64,000 nucleotides of DNA from Symbiodinium natans (lineage: Eukaryota; Sar; Dinophyceae; Suessiales; Symbiodiniaceae): assembly GCA_905221605.1 (NCBI GenBank), contig CAJNDS010002850.1, positions 178,739 through 242,738 of the forward strand, given 5' to 3'. Position numbers and translations under genes: made by a program. The first letter of the stretch is position 1. Every line of letters begins with the position of its first letter. This document shows, in pieces, positions 32,417 through 43,934 of this stretch. Under the pieces are notes generated by a model. It did not search any database. It saw only the letters and a program-made list of their open reading frames with translations, and had not been told where the DNA came from.

Positions 32417-33154
32417 GTGCAGACCCCAGCATGGATCCCTGGCGACCAGGTTCTGCAAGACCTGTTTGCCTTGTCAGCATTCCAGCCGAGGAAGATGGCG
32501 CTTGGCGCAGTCCCTGCATTGCAGAGCTTCCTCGCGGACTGCACAGACTGCAAGCTTCAAACAGTGACTGACTACGCTGAAGTTGTCCTCACTTGTTCGC
32601 TGGAGATCGGACAGATTCTTGGGGCACTGCGGCTGATGCTGTGGCCATGGAGCAAGAAGAGGGAGCCCTAAGTCAAACCCTGAACGCAACAGAGAGCATT
32701 GCCGAGGGAATCTCTCGGCGGACTCGGCTTTCTTGCTGACTTGTAGCCTTTTGGGAGCCCTGTGCTACAAGCCCAAGTCTCCAGCGCAATCACCCGCTAT
32801 TCCTTCAGACCTGGCAAGCATGTGCAGGTCCTTTGCCCTGCTGTCATGCTGAGCATTGCAGAAGGCAGGTCGCCTTCCCAAGACAGCAAGGCTCCATCAC
32901 GCTTGAAAGTGGCCCAAGCCCTGGATGCGGCAGCACCACATGTTGTGACCTCCCAGGGAGATGGCTGGGCCGCTGGGCCGCTGCGTCTTTATTTCAGGTG
33001 CCACGCCCCTCCTTGCAAAATGATTCCAAATGCCGAAATCCAAAACTTAGCCTGGGCTCTTGACATTCAGTTGATATCACCAGTGGTCAAAGCTGGCCAC
33101 AGCTGGAATGCTTCCTGTGGACGGGGATCTCCGCTGCACCTCTCCACCACCTAA
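32417..33154 (+). other. Coding-like plus-strand frames, family unknown
   Basis: 32417-32671 reads DQVLQDLFALSAFQPRKMAL and VVLTCSLEIGQILGALRLML, and stops at TAA. 32762-33154 reads TRYSFRPGKHVQVLCPAVML and NAEIQNLAWALDIQLISP. Both could be exons of a plus-strand gene, but neither shows a domain and the evidence is composition only. Confidence 0.3.
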
Positions 33155-33159
33155 GCCGA

Positions 33160-36100
33160 AGTTGGCAAGAGCCCACAATTTGTGGTTCAGGCTTTGTGGT
33201 TTGGGCCGTTTACATGTTTTTCCCGGCAGCTTCCATGTGAGGGCCAGGGCTCAGTAGCATGATCTCTGCAAGCTCCCTGGTCTCCGCAACCATGAATGCG
33301 GCTTTCTGTTGCCAAGCAGCCTGTGAGGCACATCCGCAAGATGGGCTGTAAGCCTGATTCGCTGCTGCTTCCAGGAGTTTACAAGCTTGGGCCCCTTCAC
33401 CGAAAGCAGGGGAGCGTTGAGCAACTTTTGGGGGGAGTCCTGTAGAAGACCTTGCGGTGATTCTGATATTGGGGACCCCTCCTGCATCACTTCTTTAACC
33501 GAAACTTTGCGGCAGAACGGAGTTGGGGAAGTCTTTCACTGGCCAGCAGACTCGCGCCGGGCCAAAAAAGTTGATGCTACAGGACCTGCTGACATACGAA
33601 GGACAAGTTCGCAAGTGGTAGGCTGCGTCAGCATACTTTAGGGTACTTCTTGTCTATGTATACGTGGAGCACTTGACGATCTCCTGAGCTTGAAACCAGG
33701 AGAACGAGCCATCTTCCATGGCTTTCGAGTTCGGCTTTTCTGACGTGCCAAGGCATGGATCAAATTTCATGTGGGCTTTGCTGCCGGGCTGTGGATTGGA
33801 ATTGTCCTTCCGCTGAAAGCTTTATGATGACTGACAGGTATTTCCACAAGATGCTGGCGCAAGACGACGCACCGAGCCAACGGCACGGCTGTGCGTCTTT
33901 GTTTTGGGTCTCAAAATCTCCGACTTCTGCCCACCTTGAGCCTCTGGTACACTGAGCCAGATGGAGAAAGGACGTAATTGCAACGTGATGGGCGGTGCCT
34001 CAAAGGCACCCGCGCGGAAACGAACCGAGGCGGCCAAGTGGCAAAGCCAAAGCCTGACAAGGAAAGGGTGGCGAAACAGGTTGGCCGCTCGTTTCCGCTT
34101 TCTCGATGGAAGGCAAAGGCCGCAAAGCCTGGAACCCTGAGCACCATCTGCCTGCAGCCTCTTGCGTCTCTGAACGATCCTGCGCTCTTGGCTAGAACCG
34201 TAGGTTGTTTCTGAGCCGCCTGACCGACTTCATGACGCTCTCTTCGCAGCAGAAGGCGCAGTGGCAAAAAGCGACTCTTCTCTTCGGAGGGCCTTGACAA
34301 GTCTTGAAGATGCACGTTGCCCTGTCAACGCCCAGTCAATTTGATGTTGCACCGCTTGTAATCGAGCGACCCGGAATTATGTGTTTTCACCTAGGCTTTC
34401 CTGATCAAGGTCCAGGCAATGTTGCTAGCACCCGGAAAAATGCGTTTTGCTTTGCGGGATCCTAAATACTACCGGAAACCTCCCACTTCCCTTTTAAACC
34501 CCATGCCCCCAAGCGCACCCTCACGCCGAGCCCTGCCCCCCCGAAGAAGTACTCTCCGAATACAATTTCTCCCCTATTGTTAGGCGGAGGGGGGAACCCT
34601 TTTCTCAGGGAGGCGCCACATTCTGGCATGTCCTACGGTGGGAACTGCCGAGGTCAAGCTGGCTGTAAGAGTCGGCGTAATTCCAAGCTGTGAACATGTG
34701 GCCGAGATATGATTGGCGCAGAGGTCTGGCCAGCTACATTTGCAATGGGACAGTCCGCGCGCGCGAATCAGCTTGCTGTTGCTGTCCTTGCCAATTTGAA
34801 TGCGCGTCGGGGCACTCGCAGGCGAGCAGTGGCAGCAGGTGAGGACAAGTTGCAAGACATGGCAGGGCGTGTGCTGCGTGAAGAAGACATCCGCGGCGGG
34901 ATTCGGACCCACAATCTTCGGATTAGGAATCGGACTTAGGCCAAGGGGACTCGGCAGCTATACTAGCTACTGCTTCACATCAGGGCTTGGAGCTAGCCGC
35001 TAGCCATCCGGCACGCAGGGCCCGAAATCATCTGAGAGCAACAGAACTGTGGCAGCATGGGCATGAAGGAGACTGCCAAGTGCTCGTCACTGAAGGCTAA
35101 TGTGTTGTGATGCCCTGACTTTGCAGGCTCTCTTCATGCCCGGCTGCTGAAATCACCATTGCGGAAACCTGTCACCCAATAGAGCAACTACTGAGCAACT
35201 TGAGACTTAAGACCTGATTGTGTTGGAGGTACGGATGACCAGGCTGGGGCACGCCGTTGGACCAGAGGAACATCGCTGGCGGGGTGGTTCTGGCTTGCTG
35301 TCGCTTGTCTGGACTGCCCGTAGAGATGTGCCTCCCCAAGCTGAAGCACCAGACAGTAGGAAGCACGCATCCTGGACTTGACCACAGCCACATGCTCGGC
35401 AGAATTCTGAGAACTGGCGCTTTCCGTTTGAAGGGTAGCTGTGCGCCGGCCGGTTGGCAATCCTAGCCGGGCCCTGGTCCTAGCCGAAAGCCTGAAAGCA
35501 AACAAGAGATGCGCACGAAGCACAAAGACAAGCGTCTTGTAGGTCAGTTGTATCTGGAGCATCTGAGGGATCTAAGCGGAGGACGGGCTTTCCAACGCGA
35601 TCCAGGCGCGGGGCATCATCTCTGATCCTTTGCAGGGAAGGTGGGGAGTGCGGGTTTTCGAAATCTTCACGAGGTCCTGGAAGGTAACACCCCCCCAGCA
35701 TGCGCGCAGAAACCCTGGCATCGTTGCACACGTTTGCCAGTCAAGAATAAGAGTCAAATGCTGTCAACATGGGAGACTTGAAGACATCCCGGCACATCCG
35801 CATCGGGCAGGGGACGCAGCCAAGCTAGGAAACATGCTCAGCATCTAGGGCGCTGGAATCGCATCAAGAACGTCTGCTCTCCAGTTGCCCCGAGACAACA
35901 GGGTCTTGGAACTTTCATGCTTCAACCAACCAAAAGGAGTCTTCTCGTTCTTGAGATTTCCTCATTTGAGACAAGTTGACAAGTTTGCAACTGCCTCAGT
36001 GGAGATGCCAGCGGCTGAGAAGGGCTTGATCGTGCGGGCGGCAAGGTCTGAAAAGCAGAACCCAGCATATGCTACAGCGCGGGTGCGGCAAAGCATTTCC

Positions 36101-36900
36101 CCCCCGCTAAGGCCAAGGGTGCCTTTCTCAAAGACGGCACCACTCGCGCATTCTTCAGAGAGGGTTTGAGGAATGGAGGGGTGGGCTCAGCTGGTGTTGT
36201 TGTACCTACCTCCGCACCGCAACAACCAGAAAGTTGGCACAGGACGCAGCTTCAGGCGGCATCCCACGAAAAGCATGCCGCAATTGCAGGGAAATGGGGC
36301 GGGGCTCTGAAGGTCATTGTACCCAATGTGGAGATGTGAGCACTACAAGCTGCAGTCATGCGTCCTGGGCGTCGTACAAATCTCTTCCTCATGCTTGTGT
36401 GAACCTTTTTTGAAACAGGACTCTGAAGCTGCGCCGGCCCCTCCAGATCTGCTCTCGTAGGAGGGCCGGAAGGGCAATGAAACACTCTCTAACACGCGGA
36501 TACCACAGTCAGCCCCCAAACAAACCCGGAGCGATCCTCTCAGTAGTTGCTGGTATGCTCAGCACAGGGATGCCCAGAAACCGGACCGGCAAGAAAGAGA
36601 ATCTACTTGTGAATCATCAGATGGGTGCCATCAAGCGCTGTCAGAATCCTGGGCTTCCATGCTTGCGCTTCTGGAGCATAGCGCAAGTCCCGGCGGCTTA
36701 CAGGTCAAAACACGAGGTCGCAGTGAAAGCTCCGCAGAAGAAGCGTCCCATGGAGAAGGATTCCCCAGCAAAGATCCCTTACATTGAGACGCCACTTATC
36801 CTAATCCTGATGCCTCTGCACTCCTGGGCCTGGACTCTGGGAGGTCAAGCTGCAGGGCTGAAGGTCCGACTCTGCAGCATGAGTACTTCTCCCCAATTGT
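33160..36900. other. 3.7 kb without a supported protein gene
   Basis: Apart from the tRNA-like sequence at 34896-34942, I see only weak frames. The best is 36477-36902 on the plus strand (KKENLLVNHQMGAIKRCQN). 34373-34445 contains two diverged copies of a CCCGGAA...ATGTGTTTT box. Confidence 0.35.
34896..34942 (-). pseudogene. tRNA-Arg(CCU)-like fragment, probable SINE head or tRNA relic
   Basis: On the minus strand the sequence carries a T arm (GTGGG TCCGAAT CCCGC) with a near-consensus B box, GGTCCGAATCC. Before it is an anticodon loop TTCCTAA (anticodon CCT, Arg) with a stem that has a C-C mismatch, and a D-arm remnant GGCCTAA that is too short. No acceptor stem pairs. It is therefore not a working tRNA. 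A tRNA-derived short retroposon is the likely explanation. Confidence 0.5.
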
Positions 36901-36906
36901 GAGCAC

Positions 36907-37203
36907 TTAGGCCGCGCGTAGCACTTCAGCAGTCTTGTCCAACAAGTCTGTGTGACAAGAGTCGTGCAGGTTGGCATCTTCTTGAGAGAAATATGCACGG
37001 AGGCGAGTGAAGCTCCTGCCACACCCGCTTGCGCACAGTTGCAATAAGTCCAAGGTTCCGGTTCCTGAAATCGGCCGCGGGTTTCGGCAAGGCGTGAGTC
37101 TCACTGGTCGTGGCAGCCGGCTGTCCGGTCTGGTAGCCTCTGTCCGAAAAAAATCCGCAAGATCCTTGTGTGCCTTAGTCAAACAGGCCGTCCCAAATGT
37201 CAT
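36907..37203 (-). other. Coding-like exon with a Cys/His-rich segment
   Basis: The minus-strand frame includes ACLTKAHKDLADFFRTEATR and LDLLQLCASGCGRSFTRLRA, followed by Asp/His/Cys residues (LHDSCHTDLLDKTAEVLRA), and ends at a stop at 36907. The C-x3-C-x3-F...H spacing recalls a C2H2 zinc finger without matching it fully. 37204-40426 shows no supported gene; 37966-38033 contains a 30-base direct duplication, and 39240-39480 has repeated TATGGAACG/TCTGGAACG units. Confidence 0.35.
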
Positions 37204-40200
37204 GGGATCCTCACGTGGGTATCTGATATGACACGCTTTAAAGCGCCAGCACGGAACTGCGTAAAGATCTTTCGAAATCCTGCGAGATCAGCACTCGAAG
37301 AGTCAGTGGCAAACCCAGTCACACCGGGAATCAGTCCCTGGCTTCCAGAACAGGATCCTTATGTTGTTGTGGCGCATGGGGACCTGATGGTTTGCTGATG
37401 GCCACCGATGTCATTCCCTAAGCTTTTCCGAAGCCAGTTATCCAACAACGGAATCGGCCTGTTGATGAGCTGACGCATGCATGAGGACGCTGGTGCGGCA
37501 GAAAGCTTGACTGCAACCTACTGGTACGGACATGCGTGACCGCAGGCATGCGGCAACATTTTGACTGCCTTGCACCGCAAGCAGCCTGCTGAGGGCATAT
37601 GGTCGGACGAGCAGCCCGTTATCAGCCGGTTCATTGAAGTGCTGTCGTCTTGAGCATGTGCTTTGAAGTGCCATGCGGCGGCGGGGGCAGGGACGATGGG
37701 CTGTCATCAGAACATTCGGCCTTCGCAACTCGAACCTCAAAGCCCAAGTGCCCCTTACAAGAAGGGCCATCCGCTGCTTCTGAGGACGGCGCGGAGCTGC
37801 GTATGCTGGCGGCACACAACCTCTAAAGCCAAAAACCTCCAATCACCCGCTCTCACAGTCCCTCTCGATGCTCAAACTGCGTGTGAGCTCAAACAAGCAA
37901 ACGACGGGAGCAGAAGGCGGCAAGGCTTGTCGTCCCCAAACAGAGGTGGTGAAGGCAAGGCGGCCTGACTGACCCAAGCGGAGGCCGAGGAAGGGTGGTG
38001 CTTGACAGACCCAAGCGGAGGCCGAAGGAGGAGGGGAGACGAAAAGGCCGGGTCGAGCAGGGCCAGAAGAAGCCACGTGCGCAGTGGCGGCAGGACTCCC
38101 AAGCACAATGGTGACCACAACATCACTCGAGGACGTCATTTCTGACAGTACCAGTCGAACAAACTTAGGGCATGCCACCGGTGACTCCGCAATCCCCTGC
38201 CCTAGAGTCCAAACCTAAGTAACCTAAGAGCTTTCAATCCCGAAAAGTGTACACCTTCAAACTACAAGCCCAAAAATCTCGGTGGAGGGTAGCTGTTGGG
38301 AAATAGTGTGTGGTATGTCCACAGGAGGACCCCCCAAAAGGCCATAATTCAGAACAGCCACCCCGAACTTTCAGCCCTGGACATTAAGCCGTGTCTCCTG
38401 CAAAAGGTGCTCTTACGCCGGCCTTGTGGGTCCTTGTTTCGACCCTTTCCAAGCAAGCGGACATGAGGCTGCCTCGTGGTAGCCGCAGACATGCAGCAAC
38501 ACCTCGACTGCCTGTCGCTGCAACCAACCCCGCTATGGCCACGTGGGCTGCACCGCGCCAGACCCGCAGCTCATCGACCCGGTGTGTGGTCTTGCAGACA
38601 AACTGCCACTAGGGATGCCTTTAACATGCAAGCAGCGCGCTGGAGCGATGGTGCGGCGCGAGCGACCGGACTTTGCAGTCCCCAGCGGCCCCATGCTTCT
38701 GCAGCCTTAAAGTAGCGCGCGTCGAAGTTCCAACAAGGAATGTGGGAAAGTTAGGTGCCTGTGCGAGAAACAATTTGTCATTAAAAAGTCAATGGCATGA
38801 AACGGGGGAGACATGCAGTGTCGATCTCGAACTCGAACGGTGAAGAATATCAGCAGCACCCACGAGCCTAGCAAAGCCAAAGACAAGTTCTGTTTGAACC
38901 CGCTCCGCTCAACCAAGTGCTGCTCACCTTTGCTCTCAGCGCGCGAGCAAATGCCACGGTCAGAGTTACAGATTTGTTTTGGACTTTATGCCCACATACG
39001 CGCAGTTCATGACTTTGGAATTTCAGACTGCATCATCCGGGCATTTACACGAAGCATTGTAGAACCACGTTCAACAGCTCACTAGCCAAGAAGACTCCCG
39101 AAGCCCTTTTTTTGGGCATGATCGCCATGCCCCCAAGCAGAAATTTGAGACCCTCACTCCCCATGGCCCCTGCATGCCCCTGCTGCATGGCCCTCAGCCT
39201 CAACGTCACACGGGTGCTCGAAAAGGAGGGTGGGACCCTGCGTCGTCAACTTTGATCCGGACTCTTTCCGGAACGAGGCCTCGATCCAGAGCGTCTGGAA
39301 CGTGTCTGGATATGGCCCTAGCATGGAATCCTCAGAGCAAGGATCGTAGTCTGGAGCAGGTATGGAACGAGTATGGAACGGGGTATGGAAGGAAACTCAT
39401 AGCACGATATTTTTTGGGCATGGAACGAAGGGGTCTGGATGGAGGACGCACGACTATCTTCCAGAGGGTCTGGAACAGGGTATAAAGCTGAGGGGCCCAC
39501 CGCTATGTTCCAGACCAACAACAAAGATAAACTCCCACATGCTCATCGGGCGCAGGCCTGCGATCCTATCCCAGCAAAGGGCCAATAACTGCTGATGGCG
39601 CCTGTTTCTGATGATAGGCATTGCGCCAAACCATCGGCTGAGAAGTGGGTGCGTGCTTCCTGCACCTGGTTATATAACTAAAGGCAGACCTGACGCAGGA
39701 TGCGCTTAATGTGCTGGCAACCTATTCATGTATCAATGCTCGATTTCCTTTTCAGCTTCCACGAAGCCTGCTCATGCAACGTTGTACCAAAAAGCTGGTT
39801 CCGGAAAGCGGCCGCATCTTCAAGCAGTGCTCCAGTGGCGCAGAGCAGTCTCGGGTCATTCATCGCTCACGAAACGCTCACGCCACCCTGTCTTGGAAAG
39901 AGGGGTGATCCTAACCCCTACACCCTCAAAGGTACGGCATCTCTGGCGAAGCTTCAACTCTGAATCCCTTACTTTGCAGGCTTCAAGTAGGAGCCCAGCC
40001 TGGAATGATCTGGGTCAAGGTGTTACGGCAGAGCCTTGCCTGCAGCTTCTTGGGCTTGCCCGACTGCAGGCTCAAGAGGCGCCCTTGGCCTCCAGCCTCC
40101 GGCGATATTGGCGTCAACGTTGCAGCATCGGAGTAATCCGTTGGGGCCGAAAGGCCTCAACCGCAACGAGGTGAGCAGTGCTTTCAGCGCTCTGCGGGGC

Positions 40201-40426
40201 TCCATGACTAAGGAGTATGCGGACATGGAGACTCCTGGATGGTTGCTACTACGTAGGGCTCCTGGCCCGTATGTTTGGATACTCGAGGTCCTTCATTAGT
40301 GGGGCGCCTAGCTTCCAGCGAACTAGCAGAAGCTGCCCTCCGCTAGGAACTGCTTCCGCCTTCTCCACCGTGCAGAGCTAAAGCACTACTTGAGGACGCC
40401 AGTGACCCATTGCAGTTCCGGGGTCT

Positions 40427-40786
40427 CTAGGGAATTAGTGAGTTTTGAATTCTGCGCTCCGAGCTGACATTCGAGTACAGGGCCCAACGACGAGGATCCG
40501 CTGTCACCTTATTCTGAACAACCCTGAAGCAGGAAATACACTTGCTCCAGATTTTCTCCATGATCTTGCCGAGGCCAAGTGGATCTCGACATCTAGAAAA
40601 GTTCATGCACAGGAAGCTGCATGATTGCAAGTCGTGGAACGAAGTGGCAATGATCGTATGGTAGGCTGCTGCACGACCGCCCGCACGTTTCAAGAGGTTC
40701 CGTGCTGTCGGCTTAACAGAAGGCGATGCCGAACACTCGAGCCTGCAACCGCATTTTGCCTTCTTCACATCCTGTGTCTCTGCCAT
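40427..40786 (-). other. Possible exon or small ORF, family unknown
   Basis: A 119-codon minus-strand frame from MAETQDVKKAKCGCRLEC to a stop at 40427, with MNFSRCRDPLGLGKIMEKIW and VVQNKVTADPRRWALYSN. Composition is protein-like and Cys-rich. No family, no neighbours to support it. Confidence 0.3.
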
Positions 40787-41240
40787 CCATGCTTTCTTCG
40801 TAGGTCATGAAGGGGCAGACGCAACTTGAAAAACCTGGCACGGCTGCCAGGACAGCTGACGACCCACATGGTCTTCGCAGTAAGTCTGCAAAGCCCGAAC
40901 ATCTGGGTCAAGGGCAGATCACAGCGACTTGCCAGCGAATCTGCCGCAGCTATCCCAGTTTCGCTTTAAAGCACAAGCTCGCCCAAGCTGGGGATCACAG
41001 GGAAGTCTCCCAAGTCCATAACCAACTGCACCTGCATCCATAGGCAAGAGGGCTGTTGACCTGAAAACGGAAGCATGGCAAGTAGCAGGACTTCTAGCAG
41101 TTGCCCGGGTCGCCATGCAGCCAGGCACATGTTCCCAGTTGACCCTACGCGTGCAGGCGGGACCCGCATGTTAAAACTGACAAGATCAGCGGCTCACGGC
41201 CCGTGATTCAAGCTCAAGGTTTTATGGCCATGCAGCTTGC

Positions 41241-41657
41241 ATGCCGCACTTCAACTCTTGCCGCACACATGCAACTTTGAGGACCTCGCAGGCTGGCATC
41301 CGCGTCGATGCCCTGCGAGCCTGCGGTGCTCTCGCGCAGCCTCACTGGCATGTCCTTCCAGCCGGAAGAAGTGTGAAGTTATGCAGTTCAAGGTACGGAG
41401 AGCTTCGAAGTATGGGGGCCCTACTCTGCCACCCACCTCTTGGGGCTACAGATCACGTTGCAGCCTTTGCAGGTGGAAACTTGACGAATCAGCAGCAGTT
41501 GCCCCCATGGCCAGCCACTCTACATCTGTCAAAGTTCATCTACGGAAGCTCCTGGGCTGCCCAATTCAAAGCTCTGATGCTACAAGCCCAAGAGTTTTCT
41601 GAAGTCGCGCTACGGCACCTCAAGATGTACTTCAGCTGTCCAGCTCCTTGTCCTTAG
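41241..41657 (+). other. Possible plus-strand ORF, family unknown
   Basis: A 138-codon frame whose second half reads like protein (LHLSKFIYGSSWAAQFKALM, then LQAQEFSEVALRHLKMYF) and ends at a stop. The first half is less convincing and the ATG may not be the start. Confidence 0.3.
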
Positions 41658-41849
41658 ATTTCCAAACTTGAAAACATGAAAGATAGCATGAGACAGGCTC
41701 AGGCACTTACTTGTTGCAAGGGCTTCTTTGCCGCAGGTTGCCCACCGGTCGTCCCTCTTAGGGGCCCTGCAGACCTCCCAAGAAGCTTTCTTTGCTTGCT
41801 TCCGCCCAAGAAGGTAGCAACCGCCCGCAGGCGGCATGTGTGCGTACTT

Positions 41850-42160
41850 TTTTTTTTTGGACTGGCGCCTCTTTACTACATCAGTAGCACAGTAGGCCGG
41901 TCTTGTTGGGCTCGACGTAAAGGGTGAAACAGAGTCAGCGCACACAACCCGCCAGACACAACACGAAACCACCAAAGAACAGACACCGAAGAAACAAAGC
42001 GAGCAATCGCGCTAAACTACTAGATACCCCACGGACTCAGTACTCGAGGTCGTCAATGAAGTCCCGGTTCACAAGGAAGCACAGAGCTTGTGGGGGATTC
42101 GCAAAATGCGACATTGCCAGATTCTCAAAATCACCATCATGTAGCCACTGGTGCGACAGC
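41850..42160 (-). pseudogene. 3' end of a gene followed by an A tract, possible retrocopy
   Basis: The minus-strand frame at 42041-42150 reads LSHQWLHDGDFENLAMSHFA and then ANPPQALCFLVNRDFIDDLE, ending in a stop at about 42041. About 180 bases further on the same strand comes a run of eleven A (41850-41860). This order (last codons, stop, trailer, A run) is what an inserted mRNA copy would give. Upstream in frame is a stop just before the first Ser, so only the last 37 or so codons remain, or an intron begins there. Confidence 0.4.
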
Positions 42161-42289
42161 GGTTAGTCAAACCGAGGTCATCAGACGAGGTTCGGATCGC
42201 TTAATCGTTGTCAAGGAAAGACAACCGACACTCAATGGCGAAAGGATGTTGCAAGTCAGACTCCCTAGGGGGGATGAAAGATGTGCATA

Positions 42290-43860
42290 TGCCCCATGGT
42301 GGTCAGCCAGTGGGGACTTAACTGCAAGAACAATCCAGGCAAGACCGGCCCCGGGCACTCCATGGTGGTCAGCCAGTGGAGTAGCTCCGAGCACAGGGTT
42401 CACCAGTCAACCTGGCGCACAAGTGCCCACCCTCAAAGGTGCCCGCGCACGGCCAGAGGGGGGGCGAGAGTAGCAGCAGCTACCGATTACCTGGCTCACA
42501 AGAGCCCACCCTCAGAGGTGCCCGCGCACGGTCAGAGGGGGGGCGAGAGTAGCAGCAGCCACCGATTCCACGGGGAGAGTCCACAGCGAGTTACCAAACC
42601 CTTAACGCCACAGGGTTTATAATGACACCGAGGGACCTCCCAGTCCAGGCATCTCGCATCAGGTCCCTCCAAACCCAAACCCGCGAGGTACGTCGGTAAG
42701 GAGATGGGAGGGCTCACATCGCATCATGCAGCCACCGATGCGAGTACATTCAGCACCAGCCAAGGCCGTTCACGAGAAGGTTCACAAGTCCGCCATCACA
42801 GGTGGAGCAAAGTCGTGCCTTAGCACGGAACGTTGTAGGTGTCAACCTTCGTGTTCCGGAGTATAAAGGTGCCCCATGGTGGTCAGCCAGTGGGGACTTA
42901 ACGGCAAGAACAAAGGGGTAGGACCAGCCCAGAGTACTCCATGGTGGTCAGCCAGTGGAGCCTCTCCGAGCACAAGGCGCAACGTTCTTTTGACTCACAA
43001 GAGCTCGTCCGCCGGCCAAAGCAGGCTTGACTGCTTCGTTCCAATCAGAGCCATCAGGTAAACCAAAGTAGGCGGGGACCCCACCTGCCTCGCAGGAAGC
43101 GGGAGAGTCCCCCAGTCGAAACTTCGCGGTTCAATACCCAGAATCAGACCGTCCATGCCCAAACTGACATACGTCGGCGAGGAGATGTGAGGGCTCACAT
43201 CACGCTTGGCCACCTGAGGTAGTCCTGTATGGCTGCTTTGACGCAAGCAGAGATAGACACCAAGCAGGCAGGGAACCCCGTAGCAACCCAAGCACAGGCG
43301 AGAATGGCTCTCGTGAAGGCCAGGTTGTCCACAGGTGCTCGATGGCACATTGCCAGGGAAGTGGAAACCTGATCTCCGCATAGGAGTGCCCACAACCCGG
43401 AAGCAGCATCCCCTAGCTGGTCTCTCCCAATAGGCATGACGTCGTTGTACGCCAAGGGGGTGTCACCTTCCAGACGAGGGGTGGTCAACACTCTAGTCCG
43501 AGGGGTTCACACTCGGTCGTAGCACATAGAAGCAGGCAACCTGCCCACCTAGAGGGGGCAGAGGAAAGGAAGATTGGCCGCTTTACCGATGACAGAGCTG
43601 GAACATCCAGGCAGGACCGGTCCAGGGCAGTCCGTGGCAGATGGCCAGTGGAGCAACCACGAAAGAAAGGCCCCCCGTCACCATAGGCTCACCGCAGGGC
43701 CGACACAGAAGGGTGTTCACAGGTGCAGGCAGTGAGCACACAGAAGACAAGCACGATCCAATCCGTGGCATAGACCACGAGAGGGTTGCCAAACCAAGAA
43801 TATCCCTAGGTAGTCTTGCGGCATGTATCGGCGAGGAGATGTGAGGGCTCACATCACGCT
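42290..43860. repeat. Three diverged copies of a long repeat, each with a palindrome, 3' of block 1
   Basis: Each copy starts with paired CATGGTGGTCAGCCAGTGG boxes (42293 and 42361; 42873 and 42940; a decayed pair near 43610) and ends with the palindrome GATGTGAGGGCTCACATC. The palindromes lie at 42703-42720 (one mismatch), 43184-43201 and 43838-43855, inside a wider conserved stretch GTCGGCGAGGAGATG...ACATCACGCT. They follow the last ORF of block 1 on the minus strand and look like subterminal or 3' untranslated repeats of the element. No coding is supported. Confidence 0.75.
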
Positions 43861-43934
43861 AGGCAGCATGCCATGAAAGGACTCAATGGCGCGTTCATGG
43901 CGTGCGTAGGAGCCCTCAGATGACAGCTTGCTGT

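Noticed and set aside
42290-43860. The repeated palindromes as a CRISPR-like array
   Set aside because: Only three copies, about 480 and 650 bases apart, in diverged long repeats; spacing and genome type do not fit.
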